From an uncultured Eubacteriales bacterium (GTDB taxonomy: Bacteria; Bacillota; Clostridia; Oscillospirales; CAG-272): a DNA stretch of 26,064 bases. The notes beneath the pieces are model-generated. The model made no database searches, was not told where the DNA came from, and was given only the letters and a program-made list of their open reading frames with translations. Each line of letters starts with the position of its first letter. Position 1 is the stretch's first letter. Both the position numbers and the translations under genes were made by a program. The stretch covers positions 1 to 26,064 of the forward strand of contig URHR01000024.1 in NCBI GenBank assembly GCA_900547725.1, read 5' to 3'. Shown piece by piece: positions 1 to 7,824 of this stretch.

Positions 1-80
1 GGAGCAACCTGTCAGTAGCGAAGCGTTACTTTTCTCAAAAGTTTTCTAAGCAGGGTTTGGGACAGAGTCCCAAGGTTTTC
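1..80 (+). repeat. Dispersed palindromic repeat, module Q, copy 1
   Basis: This copy carries the core AGTAGCGAAGCGTTACTT at about 14-31 and a short stem-loop TTGGGA-cagag-TCCCAA near 57-73. The same order of elements recurs at 22436-22545, and in reverse orientation at 25985-26064. It is intergenic and has no credible coding capacity. The left end may be cut by the window edge. I infer a mobile or structural intergenic repeat family; mechanism unknown. Confidence 0.75.
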
Positions 81-100
81 ACACTAACTTCCTACCGTTT

Positions 101-171
101 CTATCCGGTAGCGGAGAGAGACGGCAGTCGTGCCAATCCCGCTTGACGGGATTGGTCTCGGAGCAGCCGGA
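101..171 (+). repeat. Dispersed palindromic repeat, module P, copy 1
   Basis: The stretch from CTATCCGGTAGCGGAG to CGGAGCAGCCGGA is nearly repeated at 22270-22352. It holds a 9-bp perfect stem, CCAATCCCG (133-141) with CGGGATTGG (147-155), around a 5-base loop. A second small stem, CTACCG (92-97) with CGGTAG (106-111), overlaps its left edge. In both places module P is followed by a module Q copy. Short open frames across it are repeat translations, not genes. Confidence 0.75.
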
Positions 172-236
172 ATGCGTAGCGCTTAAACGGCTACAAAAAA
201 TCGGCACCACATAAACATAGGGGAACAATCCCCCTT

Positions 237-312
237 CGTTCAAGTTCTTGAAATTCTTAAAAACTTCTTTCAAGAAGTTTTTAAGTGGGGCTTGGGGCAA
301 AGCCCCAAGGTC
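237..312 (+). repeat. Dispersed palindromic repeat, module Q, copy 2, with two hairpins
   Basis: It contains a 14-bp perfect stem with a 2-base loop (256-269 with 272-285), then CTTGGGGC-aaa-GCCCCAAG at 291-309. The second hairpin matches in form the Q-module hairpins at 56-74, 22518-22536 and 25988-26004. It ends five bases from the stop of the minus-strand amidase gene, so it could also serve as that gene's 3' stem-loop, although there is no clean U-tract after the first hairpin. Confidence 0.65.
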
Positions 313-317
313 TACGT

Positions 318-881
318 CTACAGTCCCAGATATTCCAGAATCCCCGCATAAATGCCGTCTGCAAATAACCCGGGGCGCGAGTCCATCAACTGCGCGTCGG
401 ACGGGTTCGTGATGAAACCAAGCTCTACCAGAACCGCAGGCATCGCCGTGCGGCGCAGAACGTATAAACCCGGACGAACCTTCATTCCGCGGTTTCGTAA
501 GCCCGTGAGACGGTTCAAACCCGCGAGAATGTCCACCCCTAAACGGAATGCGGCGGAGTTCTTCTGATAGGCAAACGCCTCACTCCCCGTCGCATCCGGG
601 TTCAAGGACGCGTTGGTGTGCAGACTGATGAAATAGTCCGCCCCCCATTCATTCGCATCGCGTACACGCACCTGTAGGCTCGTGCTGTTGCTGCTCCCGA
701 GCGACGTCGTGGGCGTCGGGCGCGACTCGCGTACCTCAAAATTCCCGTTCGCCCGTAACCGCTCCCCGAGCGCCTTTCCAACGCGGTAGGTGATGTCCTG
801 CTCCCGCAGACCGTTTCCCTCCGCACCCGCATTCGGATTTTCGGGGTTGTGCCCCTGGTCAATGTAAATTTTGATCGCCAT
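318..881 (-). CDS. N-acetylmuramoyl-L-alanine amidase (Amidase_3 type)
   Basis: Zinc-dependent peptidoglycan amidase that cuts the bond between N-acetylmuramic acid and L-alanine of the stem peptide. From the start MAIKIYIDQGH, the protein has 187 residues and is a lone catalytic domain. Likely zinc ligands are His11 (DQGH), Glu27 (GLREQD) and His88 (SLHTN); the catalytic Glu is Glu153 (LVELGF). The open frame runs further upstream, but the extension crosses a tandem repeat and the rsmI start. The start at 881 has GGGAGGG just upstream, so I chose it. No signal peptide or wall-binding domain is visible, which is odd for a wall enzyme. It is divergent from rsmI, with about 100 bases between them. 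Family assignment is secure; cellular role (autolysin, sporulation or prophage-like) is open. Confidence 0.9.
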   Translation of the reverse strand: MAIKIYIDQGHNPENPNAGAEGNGLREQDITYRVGKALGERLRANGNFEVRESRPTPTTSLGSSNSTSLQVRVRDANEWGADYFISLHTNASLNPDATGSEAFAYQKNSAAFRLGVDILAGLNRLTGLRNRGMKVRPGLYVLRRTAMPAVLVELGFITNPSDAQLMDSRPGLFADGIYAGILEYLGL

Positions 882-902
882 ACTGTTCCCTCCCGTTTTC
901 AG

Positions 903-934
903 ACTGTAACCTGTAAACTGTAACCTGTAAACTG
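903..934. repeat. Tandem 14-bp direct repeat
   Basis: The unit ACTGTAACCTGTAA occurs at 903-916 and again at 917-930, followed by a partial ACTG. It lies in the 100-base divergent gap between the amidase and rsmI, so both promoters must be near or within it. Two full units only; this is not CRISPR-like. Confidence 0.85.
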
Positions 935-981
935 CTGACAGTTTATGCGCAAAAATGCGTTTTGTGAAAGGAGAACCGCTC

Positions 982-1869
982 ATGAACCAGACCCCCACCA
1001 ACGACCGGGGCGAAGAAAAGAACCGCGTCGAGGGCGGAACGCTGTATCTCGTCGCCACCCCCATCGGTAACCTCTCCGACCTCTCCCCCCGCGCGGTCAA
1101 AGTGCTGAGCGAGGTGGATTTCATCGCCGCCGAGGATACCCGCAACACCGCAAAACTGCTTGCCTGCTTCGAGATCCGCAAGCCAATGGTCTCCTATTTC
1201 GAACATAACAAACGCGAACGCGGAGAGGTCATCGCCGCGCGACTGGCGGACGGCGAATCCTGCGCACTGGTCACCGACGCGGGAACACCCGCCATCAGCG
1301 ATCCCGGAGAGGATCTCGTGGCGCTCTGCGCCGAGCGCGGCATCCCCGTGACCTCGATTCCCGGTCCTGTCGCCTCCATCACCGCACTGACCCTCTCGGG
1401 ACTTCCGACAGGGCGCTTCTGCTTTGAAGGATTTCTGTCGGTCAACAAAGCCGAACGGCGGGAGCGCTTGGAGGAACTGCGAACCGAGCGGCGAACCATG
1501 CTCTTCCACGAAGCGCCGCATAAACTTCGCGCAACGCTTGCGGATCTTGCTGCGGCATTCGGCGCGGATCGCCGCGTGGCGCTCTGCCGTGAACTGACCA
1601 AGCGGAACGAAGAAGTTCTGCGCATGACGCTCGGGGAAGCGGTCAGCTACTACGCAGAAATCGACCCGCGTGGGGAGTATGTTTTGGTTGTGGATGGCGC
1701 GCAGAAAACAGCGGCAACCGACGGCGCATTCTGGGCGGACATGGATATTCCCACACACGTTGCGTTCTACATCGCGCAGGGAATGAGCAAATCCGACGCA
1801 ATCAAAAAAGCCGCCAAGGATCGCGGCGTGCCGAAAAATACGGTTTATCAAGAGATGGTGGGAAGATAA
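982..1869 (+). CDS. rsmI: 16S rRNA (cytidine1402-2'-O)-methyltransferase RsmI
   Basis: SAM-dependent 2'-O-methylation of C1402 in the decoding centre of 16S rRNA. The 295-residue protein has the tetrapyrrole-methylase fold and the RsmI signatures in order: VATPIGNLSDLSPRA, AEDTRNTAKLL, VTDAGTPAISDPG, IPGPVASITAL and FEGFLSVNKAERR. Length is typical. A start nine codons upstream (955) is possible, but AAGGAG lies 8 bases before the ATG at 982, so I prefer that start. It stands alone, between a divergent amidase and a convergent polysaccharide operon. Its transcript should end at the 1884-1927 stem-loop. Confidence 0.95.
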   Translation: MNQTPTNDRGEEKNRVEGGTLYLVATPIGNLSDLSPRAVKVLSEVDFIAAEDTRNTAKLLACFEIRKPMVSYFEHNKRERGEVIAARLADGESCALVTDAGTPAISDPGEDLVALCAERGIPVTSIPGPVASITALTLSGLPTGRFCFEGFLSVNKAERRERLEELRTERRTMLFHEAPHKLRATLADLAAAFGADRRVALCRELTKRNEEVLRMTLGEAVSYYAEIDPRGEYVLVVDGAQKTAATDGAFWADMDIPTHVAFYIAQGMSKSDAIKKAAKDRGVPKNTVYQEMVGR

Positions 1870-1883
1870 AACGAGCAGAACAA

Positions 1884-1927
1884 AAACAGCAACCGCCCGT
1901 TCATGGCGGTTGCTGTTTAACTTTTTT
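1884..1927. terminator. Bidirectional rho-independent terminator
   Basis: A 14-bp perfect stem, AAACAGCAACCGCC (1884-1897) with GGCGGTTGCTGTTT (1905-1918), has a 7-base loop. It is followed by a T-run on the plus strand (1922-1927) and preceded by A-residues that give a U-run on the minus strand. It sits between the convergent ends of rsmI (stop 1869) and the polysaccharide operon (stop 1934), and suits both. Confidence 0.9.
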
Positions 1928-1933
1928 GACGGG

Positions 1934-3130
1934 TTAATTCAACCGCAGCGAGAAAAGAAGCGCCTTTGCTTCGTCCTGTTCGGCTTTTGAGGTTGCGGAA
2001 TTCAGCTTTAGCTCATGCGCACTGCGTTTTGCGCCGCCGCGGAATACCAACCTGAACCAACGGCGCACTTCGTAAATCGGAAGTAACAGGCGTTTGCCGT
2101 TCAACGAAGGATATTGGAATTTCAGCGTGTCATACGGCAACCAGATGCGGGAGAACGCATAGCGTATCTTACTTCCCTTTTTTGCCTGTTGAAGCGTGAC
2201 CCGATTCTCGGTTGTTCCGTAGACTCCGCCGTTCAGCACAAACTGCTCAACCCGACGGGTCAGGTCATCATGCACGGCAGTCCCGAACCAGACTTCGGAC
2301 AGCTTTTCCGCAGTGGATGCAAATACATCCAACCCGCCCGCTTTCAGCAATGCGGAACAGACATCCGAACAGCCACGCCCGCAATGGTTCAGAACCCAAA
2401 TGTCAAGGAACGGGCGAACGCCGCACCCGCCGTTTACAAAATGCTTTGCCATGTGCGCAACATGGTAGTAGTAGAACAGCGCGTCATCCATAACGTATTC
2501 GGATGTACCGTCGATCGGGTTTGAACGAGTCCAGACCGATTCCAACACTTTATCCGCATCCCCGACAATATTGCTTTCAATCAAGGTGTAGTGCAGTTCC
2601 ACGTGAACCCCGCTCGGGGCATACAGACTGATGTCGTGCGACTGCTTGGATTCGGCGCGGTAGCCGCTTTTTTCGGTCAAAAGTGCCGCCACGCGATCCA
2701 GCTCGGACGTATGCACCAAGAGATCAATGTCACAACTGGTGCGCATCCACGGCTCGGGATAATACCGCCGCAGGACGGAGCCTTTGAGCGGAAGGAACGG
2801 GATCTGCGCTTCGTTCAGAACCTTCCGCAAGCAATTGAGTTCATAGTTGATCTGCTCGTAGCGATAAACTGCCGTCATCAACTGCTTCTCGAATTTTGAC
2901 TTGATTTCAGCATTTGAAATCAGTTTGTTTTTTATCAATGCGTCGCCGACCAGATGCGCAAGGTCATGCGCTTTGGAGAGTTTGTACAGCGCCGCCAGTT
3001 CCTCGTCTGAAAATGGATCTTGCGATGGGTCAATCGCTTTGCTGCAGACTTCGCTTGCGATCAGGGCTGTCATCTTGTGAATTATTTTTTCCATAAATTC
3101 GACCATCTTCCTACGCAGAGTTACTCCCAT
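1934..3130 (-). CDS. Nucleotidyltransferase-fold family protein (NTP_transf_5-like)
   Basis: A 398-residue soluble protein with the pattern LPLKGSVLRRYYP followed by RTSCDIDLLV. The paired acidic residues Asp134 and Asp136 match the metal-binding DxD of the nucleotidyltransferase superfamily, as in the uncharacterised NTP_transf_5 family. VHVELHYTL further on is also typical. Family members often lie in surface-polysaccharide and peptide-modification clusters; the reaction is generally unknown. It is the last gene of the minus-strand operon, 17 bases after the polymerase-like gene. The start is uncertain: ATG at 3130 lacks a clear ribosome site, while ATG at 3094 (MEKII) has AGGAAG about 12 bases upstream. 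By context it may transfer a nucleotidyl or phosphoryl group to the polysaccharide or a precursor; this is inference. Confidence 0.72.
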   Translation of the reverse strand: MGVTLRRKMVEFMEKIIHKMTALIASEVCSKAIDPSQDPFSDEELAALYKLSKAHDLAHLVGDALIKNKLISNAEIKSKFEKQLMTAVYRYEQINYELNCLRKVLNEAQIPFLPLKGSVLRRYYPEPWMRTSCDIDLLVHTSELDRVAALLTEKSGYRAESKQSHDISLYAPSGVHVELHYTLIESNIVGDADKVLESVWTRSNPIDGTSEYVMDDALFYYYHVAHMAKHFVNGGCGVRPFLDIWVLNHCGRGCSDVCSALLKAGGLDVFASTAEKLSEVWFGTAVHDDLTRRVEQFVLNGGVYGTTENRVTLQQAKKGSKIRYAFSRIWLPYDTLKFQYPSLNGKRLLLPIYEVRRWFRLVFRGGAKRSAHELKLNSATSKAEQDEAKALLFSLRLN

Positions 3131-3147
3131 TTCTTGTATGCGTTCAA

Positions 3148-4305
3148 TTAATCAAGAGCATTCTTATCCTCAACCAGTGAGTCACATCGTGCGATTTTAA
3201 ACATCAAACATACGAATACCCCATAAGGAATTGTCCCAACTACAGTCATAGACTCCGCCACCGCATCAAATAGAAAAATTAATATAAAGAAATAAGCTAA
3301 CCGTTGGTGCTTTTTTTCTGCTTTCTTCTCAATGCGCCTTAGCATCATACTCCATGTTCGCAATAACCATATAACACCTACAGCCCCCAGAGAAGCAAAC
3401 ACGGTAAGAACTCCATTGTGAAAGTTTTCAAAGTTATACTTAAATATATTTCCAAAAATCGAAGAAAGGGGCTCGTTGTCCATCTGCTGAAGTAACCCCT
3501 GATACATTTCAAAGCGACCTGTATCTAATTTCTTTCCGAAAATTTGTATATTTCCAATTTTTTCATTGAGAAAAAACTGAAGCAAAATCATGATTATTGG
3601 AGCAAATAATGCTATATATCTAAAAAATCTGTTTGGCTTAAGAAGCGGTATTAAAAAAGTACACAACACAGCAAATATAAAGCAAGCAAAAACAGTCCGT
3701 GAACTAAGGAGATATAAAATATATGCCAAAACTCCAATAGATACAAGAATAACTAATTTACAAAATATTTTTTTTATTGACACAAAGCTCAGCAAAAGAA
3801 TCATGACAACAAACAAAACACAGACAGCAGTTCCATTTGGATTACCCATTCCCATTGTGAAAACCAAATTTCCATACTCTCCCATCGGAGTATATGCAAT
3901 GGAAGGAAAGACAAAAGCATAAACAGCAAAAACAACAGTCATAATTGCTGAGAAACACTGAACGATCTTAAATTCAACGCTCCCCCAATTGTCAACATGA
4001 TTCGGGAAAGAAAGTGCAGCGTAATACGCAACAAAAGAAATAACTGTAATAAGTTTTTGTCGCAATTCTTCATCGCAAAAGTTATGGAAGCTGATGATAG
4101 CTGAAATTATAATAATAATGAATAATGGAATTATAATTCTTTTTGTATGTCGATTCGTAAATGAGCCAACGAAAGCATAAAACCAAAACGAAACAATCAT
4201 TATATATCCAAGAAATGCCGCCATGCGTGGAAATATCGGAACAAGGGATAGGTTCAGCATTGCAACGATAAAACTTACTTGAATAAAATATTTTAATTTT
4301 ATCAT
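3148..4305 (-). CDS. Wzy-like O-antigen/polysaccharide polymerase, integral membrane
   Basis: A 385-residue, very hydrophobic protein with about ten predicted membrane spans and a longer hydrophilic loop near residues 250-290 (IQIFGKKLDTGRFEMYQ to FHNGVLTVFASLG). This loop form is typical of Wzy polymerases and the O-antigen ligase superfamily, where it faces outward and holds functional residues. The NPNG stretch in the middle and the RTVFACF segment also fit. Wzy proteins diverge strongly, so the call rests on topology and position. Its ATG overlaps the stop of the upstream glycosyltransferase (ATGA), which suggests translational coupling. The gene is markedly AT-rich compared with rsmI or the haem operon, suggesting horizontal origin of this block. 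Confidence 0.72.
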   Translation of the reverse strand: MIKLKYFIQVSFIVAMLNLSLVPIFPRMAAFLGYIMIVSFWFYAFVGSFTNRHTKRIIIPLFIIIIISAIISFHNFCDEELRQKLITVISFVAYYAALSFPNHVDNWGSVEFKIVQCFSAIMTVVFAVYAFVFPSIAYTPMGEYGNLVFTMGMGNPNGTAVCVLFVVMILLLSFVSIKKIFCKLVILVSIGVLAYILYLLSSRTVFACFIFAVLCTFLIPLLKPNRFFRYIALFAPIIMILLQFFLNEKIGNIQIFGKKLDTGRFEMYQGLLQQMDNEPLSSIFGNIFKYNFENFHNGVLTVFASLGAVGVIWLLRTWSMMLRRIEKKAEKKHQRLAYFFILIFLFDAVAESMTVVGTIPYGVFVCLMFKIARCDSLVEDKNALD

Positions 4306-5501
4306 TTTTTTACCATCTCTGTATATATATTATAATAACTTTTAGCCATATGCTCAGCAGAAAAAAAAGATTTTACATTCTTTAACTCGTTTAAGCTCAG
4401 TTTACATTTTTCTCGATGCTCTCTCAACTCATGAATCTTTTTTGCCATTTCAACTACATTTTCACCTTTAATTGTGTATCCAAAAACTTTATCCAGTACA
4501 TATGGAACTGCAGTTTTGTCAAACCCCATACTTTTCGTCCCGGCAAATGCAGCTTCAATGAAAGTCATTCCGAATGTTTCCTCAAAAGACATACTGATAT
4601 GAAGATCAGCTTCCGAATATAAAGAAAACAGATGTGCCTGATCATTAATTCTTCCAAGAAACAGAATGTTTTGAGGAGCATCCTGCCGAATCCGCTCATC
4701 AACACATCCTACAAGCTTTATTTCGCATGCATCTCCAAGCAGTTGTGCCAATTCGATAAATCGGTTTATACCCTTTCGAGCATCCCAACATGCCGCAACA
4801 CCCAAAATTCGAAATTTATCGGCCGTCCTTTGCGGTAAATCGACATTCAAGATGGGAGGAAGCGCATTCCACACGGTGAGGATTGGATATTGGACAAGCA
4901 TCGTACGCTTTGCTTCCGCCTCCACCCATGGAGACACCGCCACAAAGCAAAGCTTGTCCAGCTTTTCGAAAAGTGCTTTTTTTACCGAAAACAGCTTTTC
5001 CGTCTGCTTCGGTCTGCAATCCAACATCGCAGGGGGCGCTCCACAAGCACGGCAGCCATTCTGAAATTTCTCGCATCGTTGAGCGGAGTAGTAATAGCAC
5101 CCTCCTGTAGCTGCCCACAGATCATGTAGTGTAAATACCACAGGTATTCGTTTACGAGCCAGATAGTTGAAAAGAAAAATGTAATCTACATAACCATGAT
5201 GCAAAACATGAAGATGGACAACATCAGGCTTCCACTTCTTTATATGCCAGACGATCCTGCGTGTCTGAAGAAAAGCAAAACACGGATTGGTTCCGAAAGC
5301 TTTACACATTGTTCTCCGAAGTAATCTCTCAGTTGGTGTTTCATAGCAAACCGTGTTATTGTCATCCGGTTCTCCGACAGCAAAAAGCACCTTGCTCTCA
5401 TGCCCATTCTTTATAAGCCATCTATGTATTTCGCCCTCTATTAGCTTCTGCGCACCGACAAACGCAGCTCCAACTTGCAATATACGCATCTTTTTTTCCA
5501 T
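4302..5501 (-). CDS. Glycosyltransferase, GT4 family (WcaC-like)
   Basis: A roughly 399-residue GT-B enzyme that would add one sugar to a lipid-linked polysaccharide intermediate at the inner face of the membrane. It opens with MRILQVG, has VVFTLHDLWAATGGC (a block seen in WcaC-like enzymes) with several nearby cysteines, and near the C-terminus EETFGMTFIEA, the E-x7-E motif of retaining GT4 enzymes. The open frame starts with GTG at 5504; ATG codons follow at 5501 and 5489. None has a strong ribosome site; 5489 (MRILQ) is the most GT-like start. It follows the acyltransferase gene by a short gap and overlaps the polymerase start by four bases. Donor and acceptor sugars cannot be read from sequence. 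Confidence 0.87.
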   Translation of the reverse strand: MEKKMRILQVGAAFVGAQKLIEGEIHRWLIKNGHESKVLFAVGEPDDNNTVCYETPTERLLRRTMCKAFGTNPCFAFLQTRRIVWHIKKWKPDVVHLHVLHHGYVDYIFLFNYLARKRIPVVFTLHDLWAATGGCYYYSAQRCEKFQNGCRACGAPPAMLDCRPKQTEKLFSVKKALFEKLDKLCFVAVSPWVEAEAKRTMLVQYPILTVWNALPPILNVDLPQRTADKFRILGVAACWDARKGINRFIELAQLLGDACEIKLVGCVDERIRQDAPQNILFLGRINDQAHLFSLYSEADLHISMSFEETFGMTFIEAAFAGTKSMGFDKTAVPYVLDKVFGYTIKGENVVEMAKKIHELREHREKCKLSLNELKNVKSFFSAEHMAKSYYNIYTEMVKK

Positions 5502-5516
5502 CACAAAAGTTTATTT

Positions 5517-6053
5517 TTAAAAGTAGATACCTTTTGAATTCCCACTATAACCATAGTATTCCATCAATTTCTTATCCTTTTCTCGTCCTGACAAATGCCC
5601 AAGATGCAGGGAGTTCGCACATATTTTTTCAAAGTATTCATCAGCGCTTTTAATTCGCCTTGCCGGAACTCCAACCATAACCGAATTATCCGGAACATCT
5701 CTTGTTACAACAGCACCCGCTCCAATAACAACCCGGTTTCCAATGTGTACGCCAGGAAGAACAATAACATTGTTTCCAATATAAACATCATCTCCAATCG
5801 TAATGGGCTTGGTTATTTCTAGATCAGGGACATATTTTCTGAAAATCAAAACGCCGCCATCATGTGTAATAAACTTTACGCCATCTGTAATATACACATT
5901 TTTCCCAACCGTAATAATCCATGGCTCGCTTCCCCAAGCGACCCTTCCGTAGATATGAAGTTCGTCCTTTTCAAAATTTACGCCCACTTTTTGAGCGTAT
6001 TTCACGGGATTGATTTTTGAAAGCAGGATTTTATAAATCTTTTTTATATTCAT
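5517..6053 (-). CDS. Left-handed beta-helix acyltransferase (hexapeptide repeat)
   Basis: A 178-residue protein of the maltose/galactoside O-acetyltransferase superfamily. Hexapeptide repeats run through its middle (ITVGKNVYITDGVKF, ITIGDDVYIGNNVIVLPG, VHIGNRVVIGAGAVVTRDV), ending with the usual PDNSVMVGVPARRI. His64 in FITHDGG is the likely catalytic histidine. A GGAG lies 8 bases before the ATG at 6053. It probably uses acetyl-CoA to acetylate a sugar of the repeat unit. This is the second such enzyme in the operon, so the polymer may be acylated at two positions or N-acylated during sugar synthesis. A C-terminal tail of about 30 residues extends beyond the helix. Confidence 0.88.
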   Translation of the reverse strand: MNIKKIYKILLSKINPVKYAQKVGVNFEKDELHIYGRVAWGSEPWIITVGKNVYITDGVKFITHDGGVLIFRKYVPDLEITKPITIGDDVYIGNNVIVLPGVHIGNRVVIGAGAVVTRDVPDNSVMVGVPARRIKSADEYFEKICANSLHLGHLSGREKDKKLMEYYGYSGNSKGIYF

Positions 6054-6093
6054 CGCGAATTCTCCCTCGTTTGTCTCAAAAAAGCACTCATTT

Positions 6094-7266
6094 CTATTGC
6101 TTTTTTATAAACATTGAAACTTCTTCTTTATATTTTCGCCAATCAAACGCATCCTCTGCCGTTTTTCTTGCCGACAACCGCATGCGATTCATCTGTTCGC
6201 GGCTTAATGCGAGTATGCGTCTCAGTGCGGAGCAACACGCATCCGCCGAACAGTCTTCTATGATAATACTGTTTTCTCCGTCCGTCAGGTACATGGCAAG
6301 GTCAGAAGACAAATTGCAAAGCATCGGCGTTCCGAGCGAAAGGCTTTCAACAACCTTTGTCGGGAATCCCGCTTTAGCATAGCGCTCATCCGACGGACGC
6401 AAAAGAAATGCAAAATCCGAACCGGCGACCTGCCGGAGAACCTCGCTGCGAGGCTTTCTCCCATCAAACACGACCGACTTCGGAATTTCATCCGCAGAAG
6501 CAATGGCATATGTTTGCAGATATTTTTCAAGTGTCATTCCGATCACATGAAAATCAATTTTATTCTGTTCTTCCGCCGAAAGTAATGCGATCGCTTCCAC
6601 CAGTTCGCTGAGGTGATCCTTTTTCCCCGGAGAGCCTGCATAAACAATTCGGATTTTGTCGCTCATATCGAAGACTTCTCTCGTCTCGCAGGCAGACATG
6701 CTCTGCACATCCATAATCACGGGGATTCGAACCGTGCTGATCCCGCGTTTGTTGAAATGATCTTCAAGAAAGGTGCTGATGGAAAACACACGGAAATTCC
6801 GATCGATGCCATATGTGTTCAAGTGATTGTTGGCAATATATGCCGGAGAAAATACCCCCATGCGGAACTCACTCGGAGAGTACCATTCAACACTGTCAAA
6901 ATACAGTGGGATTCCATATTGTTTTGAGAGTTTTTTTACATATCGAAGGACAACACCCCCGCCGGAAACATACATGATCCCCTCAATTTGGGACATATCG
7001 CAATGCTTCGCTGCTTTTTTTACATTATATCCGAATAAAACCCTGCTCGCGAGTTTTGAAAACAAGTCTTTCCGCGCATAACGAAGCGAACAATATGGAA
7101 TACCGTCATGTTCCTTTATCTGAAACGAAGTTGGATTTCCCATTCCGATAATAAACGGCGAATAGCCTAATTCAGATAAGATTTTTGCAAAAACATGTGT
7201 ACGAACAGCCCCCGCATTCTCCTCCGGATAAGCATCTCCGGTAACAATTATAAAAGTCTCTTTCAT
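6094..7266 (-). CDS. Glycosyltransferase, GT4-like
   Basis: A 390-residue GT-B glycosyltransferase starting MKETFIIVTGDAYPEENAGAV. The C-terminal donor-binding half has KIRIVYAGSPGKKDHLSEL and then AKAGFPTKVVESLSLGTPM, a pattern in which FPTKVVE replaces the classical E-x7-E region in this subgroup. The ATG at 7266 has GGAG 5 bases upstream; an in-frame ATG six codons earlier lacks one. It lies between the two acyltransferase genes in the operon. Specificity is unknown. Confidence 0.85.
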   Translation of the reverse strand: MKETFIIVTGDAYPEENAGAVRTHVFAKILSELGYSPFIIGMGNPTSFQIKEHDGIPYCSLRYARKDLFSKLASRVLFGYNVKKAAKHCDMSQIEGIMYVSGGGVVLRYVKKLSKQYGIPLYFDSVEWYSPSEFRMGVFSPAYIANNHLNTYGIDRNFRVFSISTFLEDHFNKRGISTVRIPVIMDVQSMSACETREVFDMSDKIRIVYAGSPGKKDHLSELVEAIALLSAEEQNKIDFHVIGMTLEKYLQTYAIASADEIPKSVVFDGRKPRSEVLRQVAGSDFAFLLRPSDERYAKAGFPTKVVESLSLGTPMLCNLSSDLAMYLTDGENSIIIEDCSADACCSALRRILALSREQMNRMRLSARKTAEDAFDWRKYKEEVSMFIKKQ

Positions 7267-7314
7267 CAGCACTCCATAAACCAAGAAAATTGAAATAGCA
7301 TTTCCTGTGGATTA

Positions 7315-7824
7315 TTATTTTTTCTCGTTTCTCATCCGTATAACTTTTGCTGGTACACCGCCGACGATCGCATAAGCGGGAACATTATGTGTAACAACCG
7401 CACCCGCCGAAACAACCGCACCTTTACCAATTGTGACTCCTTTTAGAATAATCGCGTTTGCTCCAATCCAATTATCGCCTTCAAAAACTACATCCTGATC
7501 GTTCTCAGGAAGTTTATCTTTATCAGTTACCGCTATCATGGGGCGATCCAAAATATCCGTCCGGTGGTCGCCTGTTACAACTGTCACTCCGGGTGCAAAC
7601 ATCACATTATCCCCTATTAGAATCTTAGCTCGCGAAGCCAAAAACGTAAACCCGCTTCCAAACGAAACATTATTTCCTATTTCAATATTTTGGATTCCTG
7701 AAAAACTACCTCTTGCTACTCTGACATTCTTTCCGCACTTTCCCAAAGACGCTCTGATTACGGGAAACGCAAAAAATCTGTACATGGCATGAGATGCCTT
7801 TTGAAAAAAATCATAAAGTGTCAT
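7315..7824 (-). CDS. Left-handed beta-helix acyltransferase (hexapeptide repeat)
   Basis: A 169-residue acyltransferase of the hexapeptide-repeat superfamily. Repeats include IEIGNNVSFGSGFTF, ILIGDNVMFAPGVTVV, and NWIGANAIILKGVTIG through VVSAGAVVTHNVP; it ends in AYAIVGGVPAKVIRM. The histidine in VTGDHRTD is the likely catalytic base. I place the start at 7824 (MTLYDFF), with GGAG about 10 bases upstream; a start at 7851 would overlap the upstream gene by 41 bases. With 7824 the overlap is 14 bases, consistent with coupled translation. It differs from the other acyltransferase of the operon in insert length, so the two are unlikely to be recent duplicates. Confidence 0.87.
   Translation of the reverse strand: MTLYDFFQKASHAMYRFFAFPVIRASLGKCGKNVRVARGSFSGIQNIEIGNNVSFGSGFTFLASRAKILIGDNVMFAPGVTVVTGDHRTDILDRPMIAVTDKDKLPENDQDVVFEGDNWIGANAIILKGVTIGKGAVVSAGAVVTHNVPAYAIVGGVPAKVIRMRNEKK

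Noticed and set aside
79..300. Minus-strand 73-residue open frame
   Set aside because: It runs through palindromic modules P and Q and translates repeat sequence (CSETNPVKRDWH and so on). No ribosome site or family match; a typical spurious frame from such repeats.
882..1181. N-terminal extension of the amidase, considered as a signal peptide
   Set aside because: It crosses the tandem repeat and the start of rsmI and contains no hydrophobic signal segment; the 881 start has a strong ribosome site.
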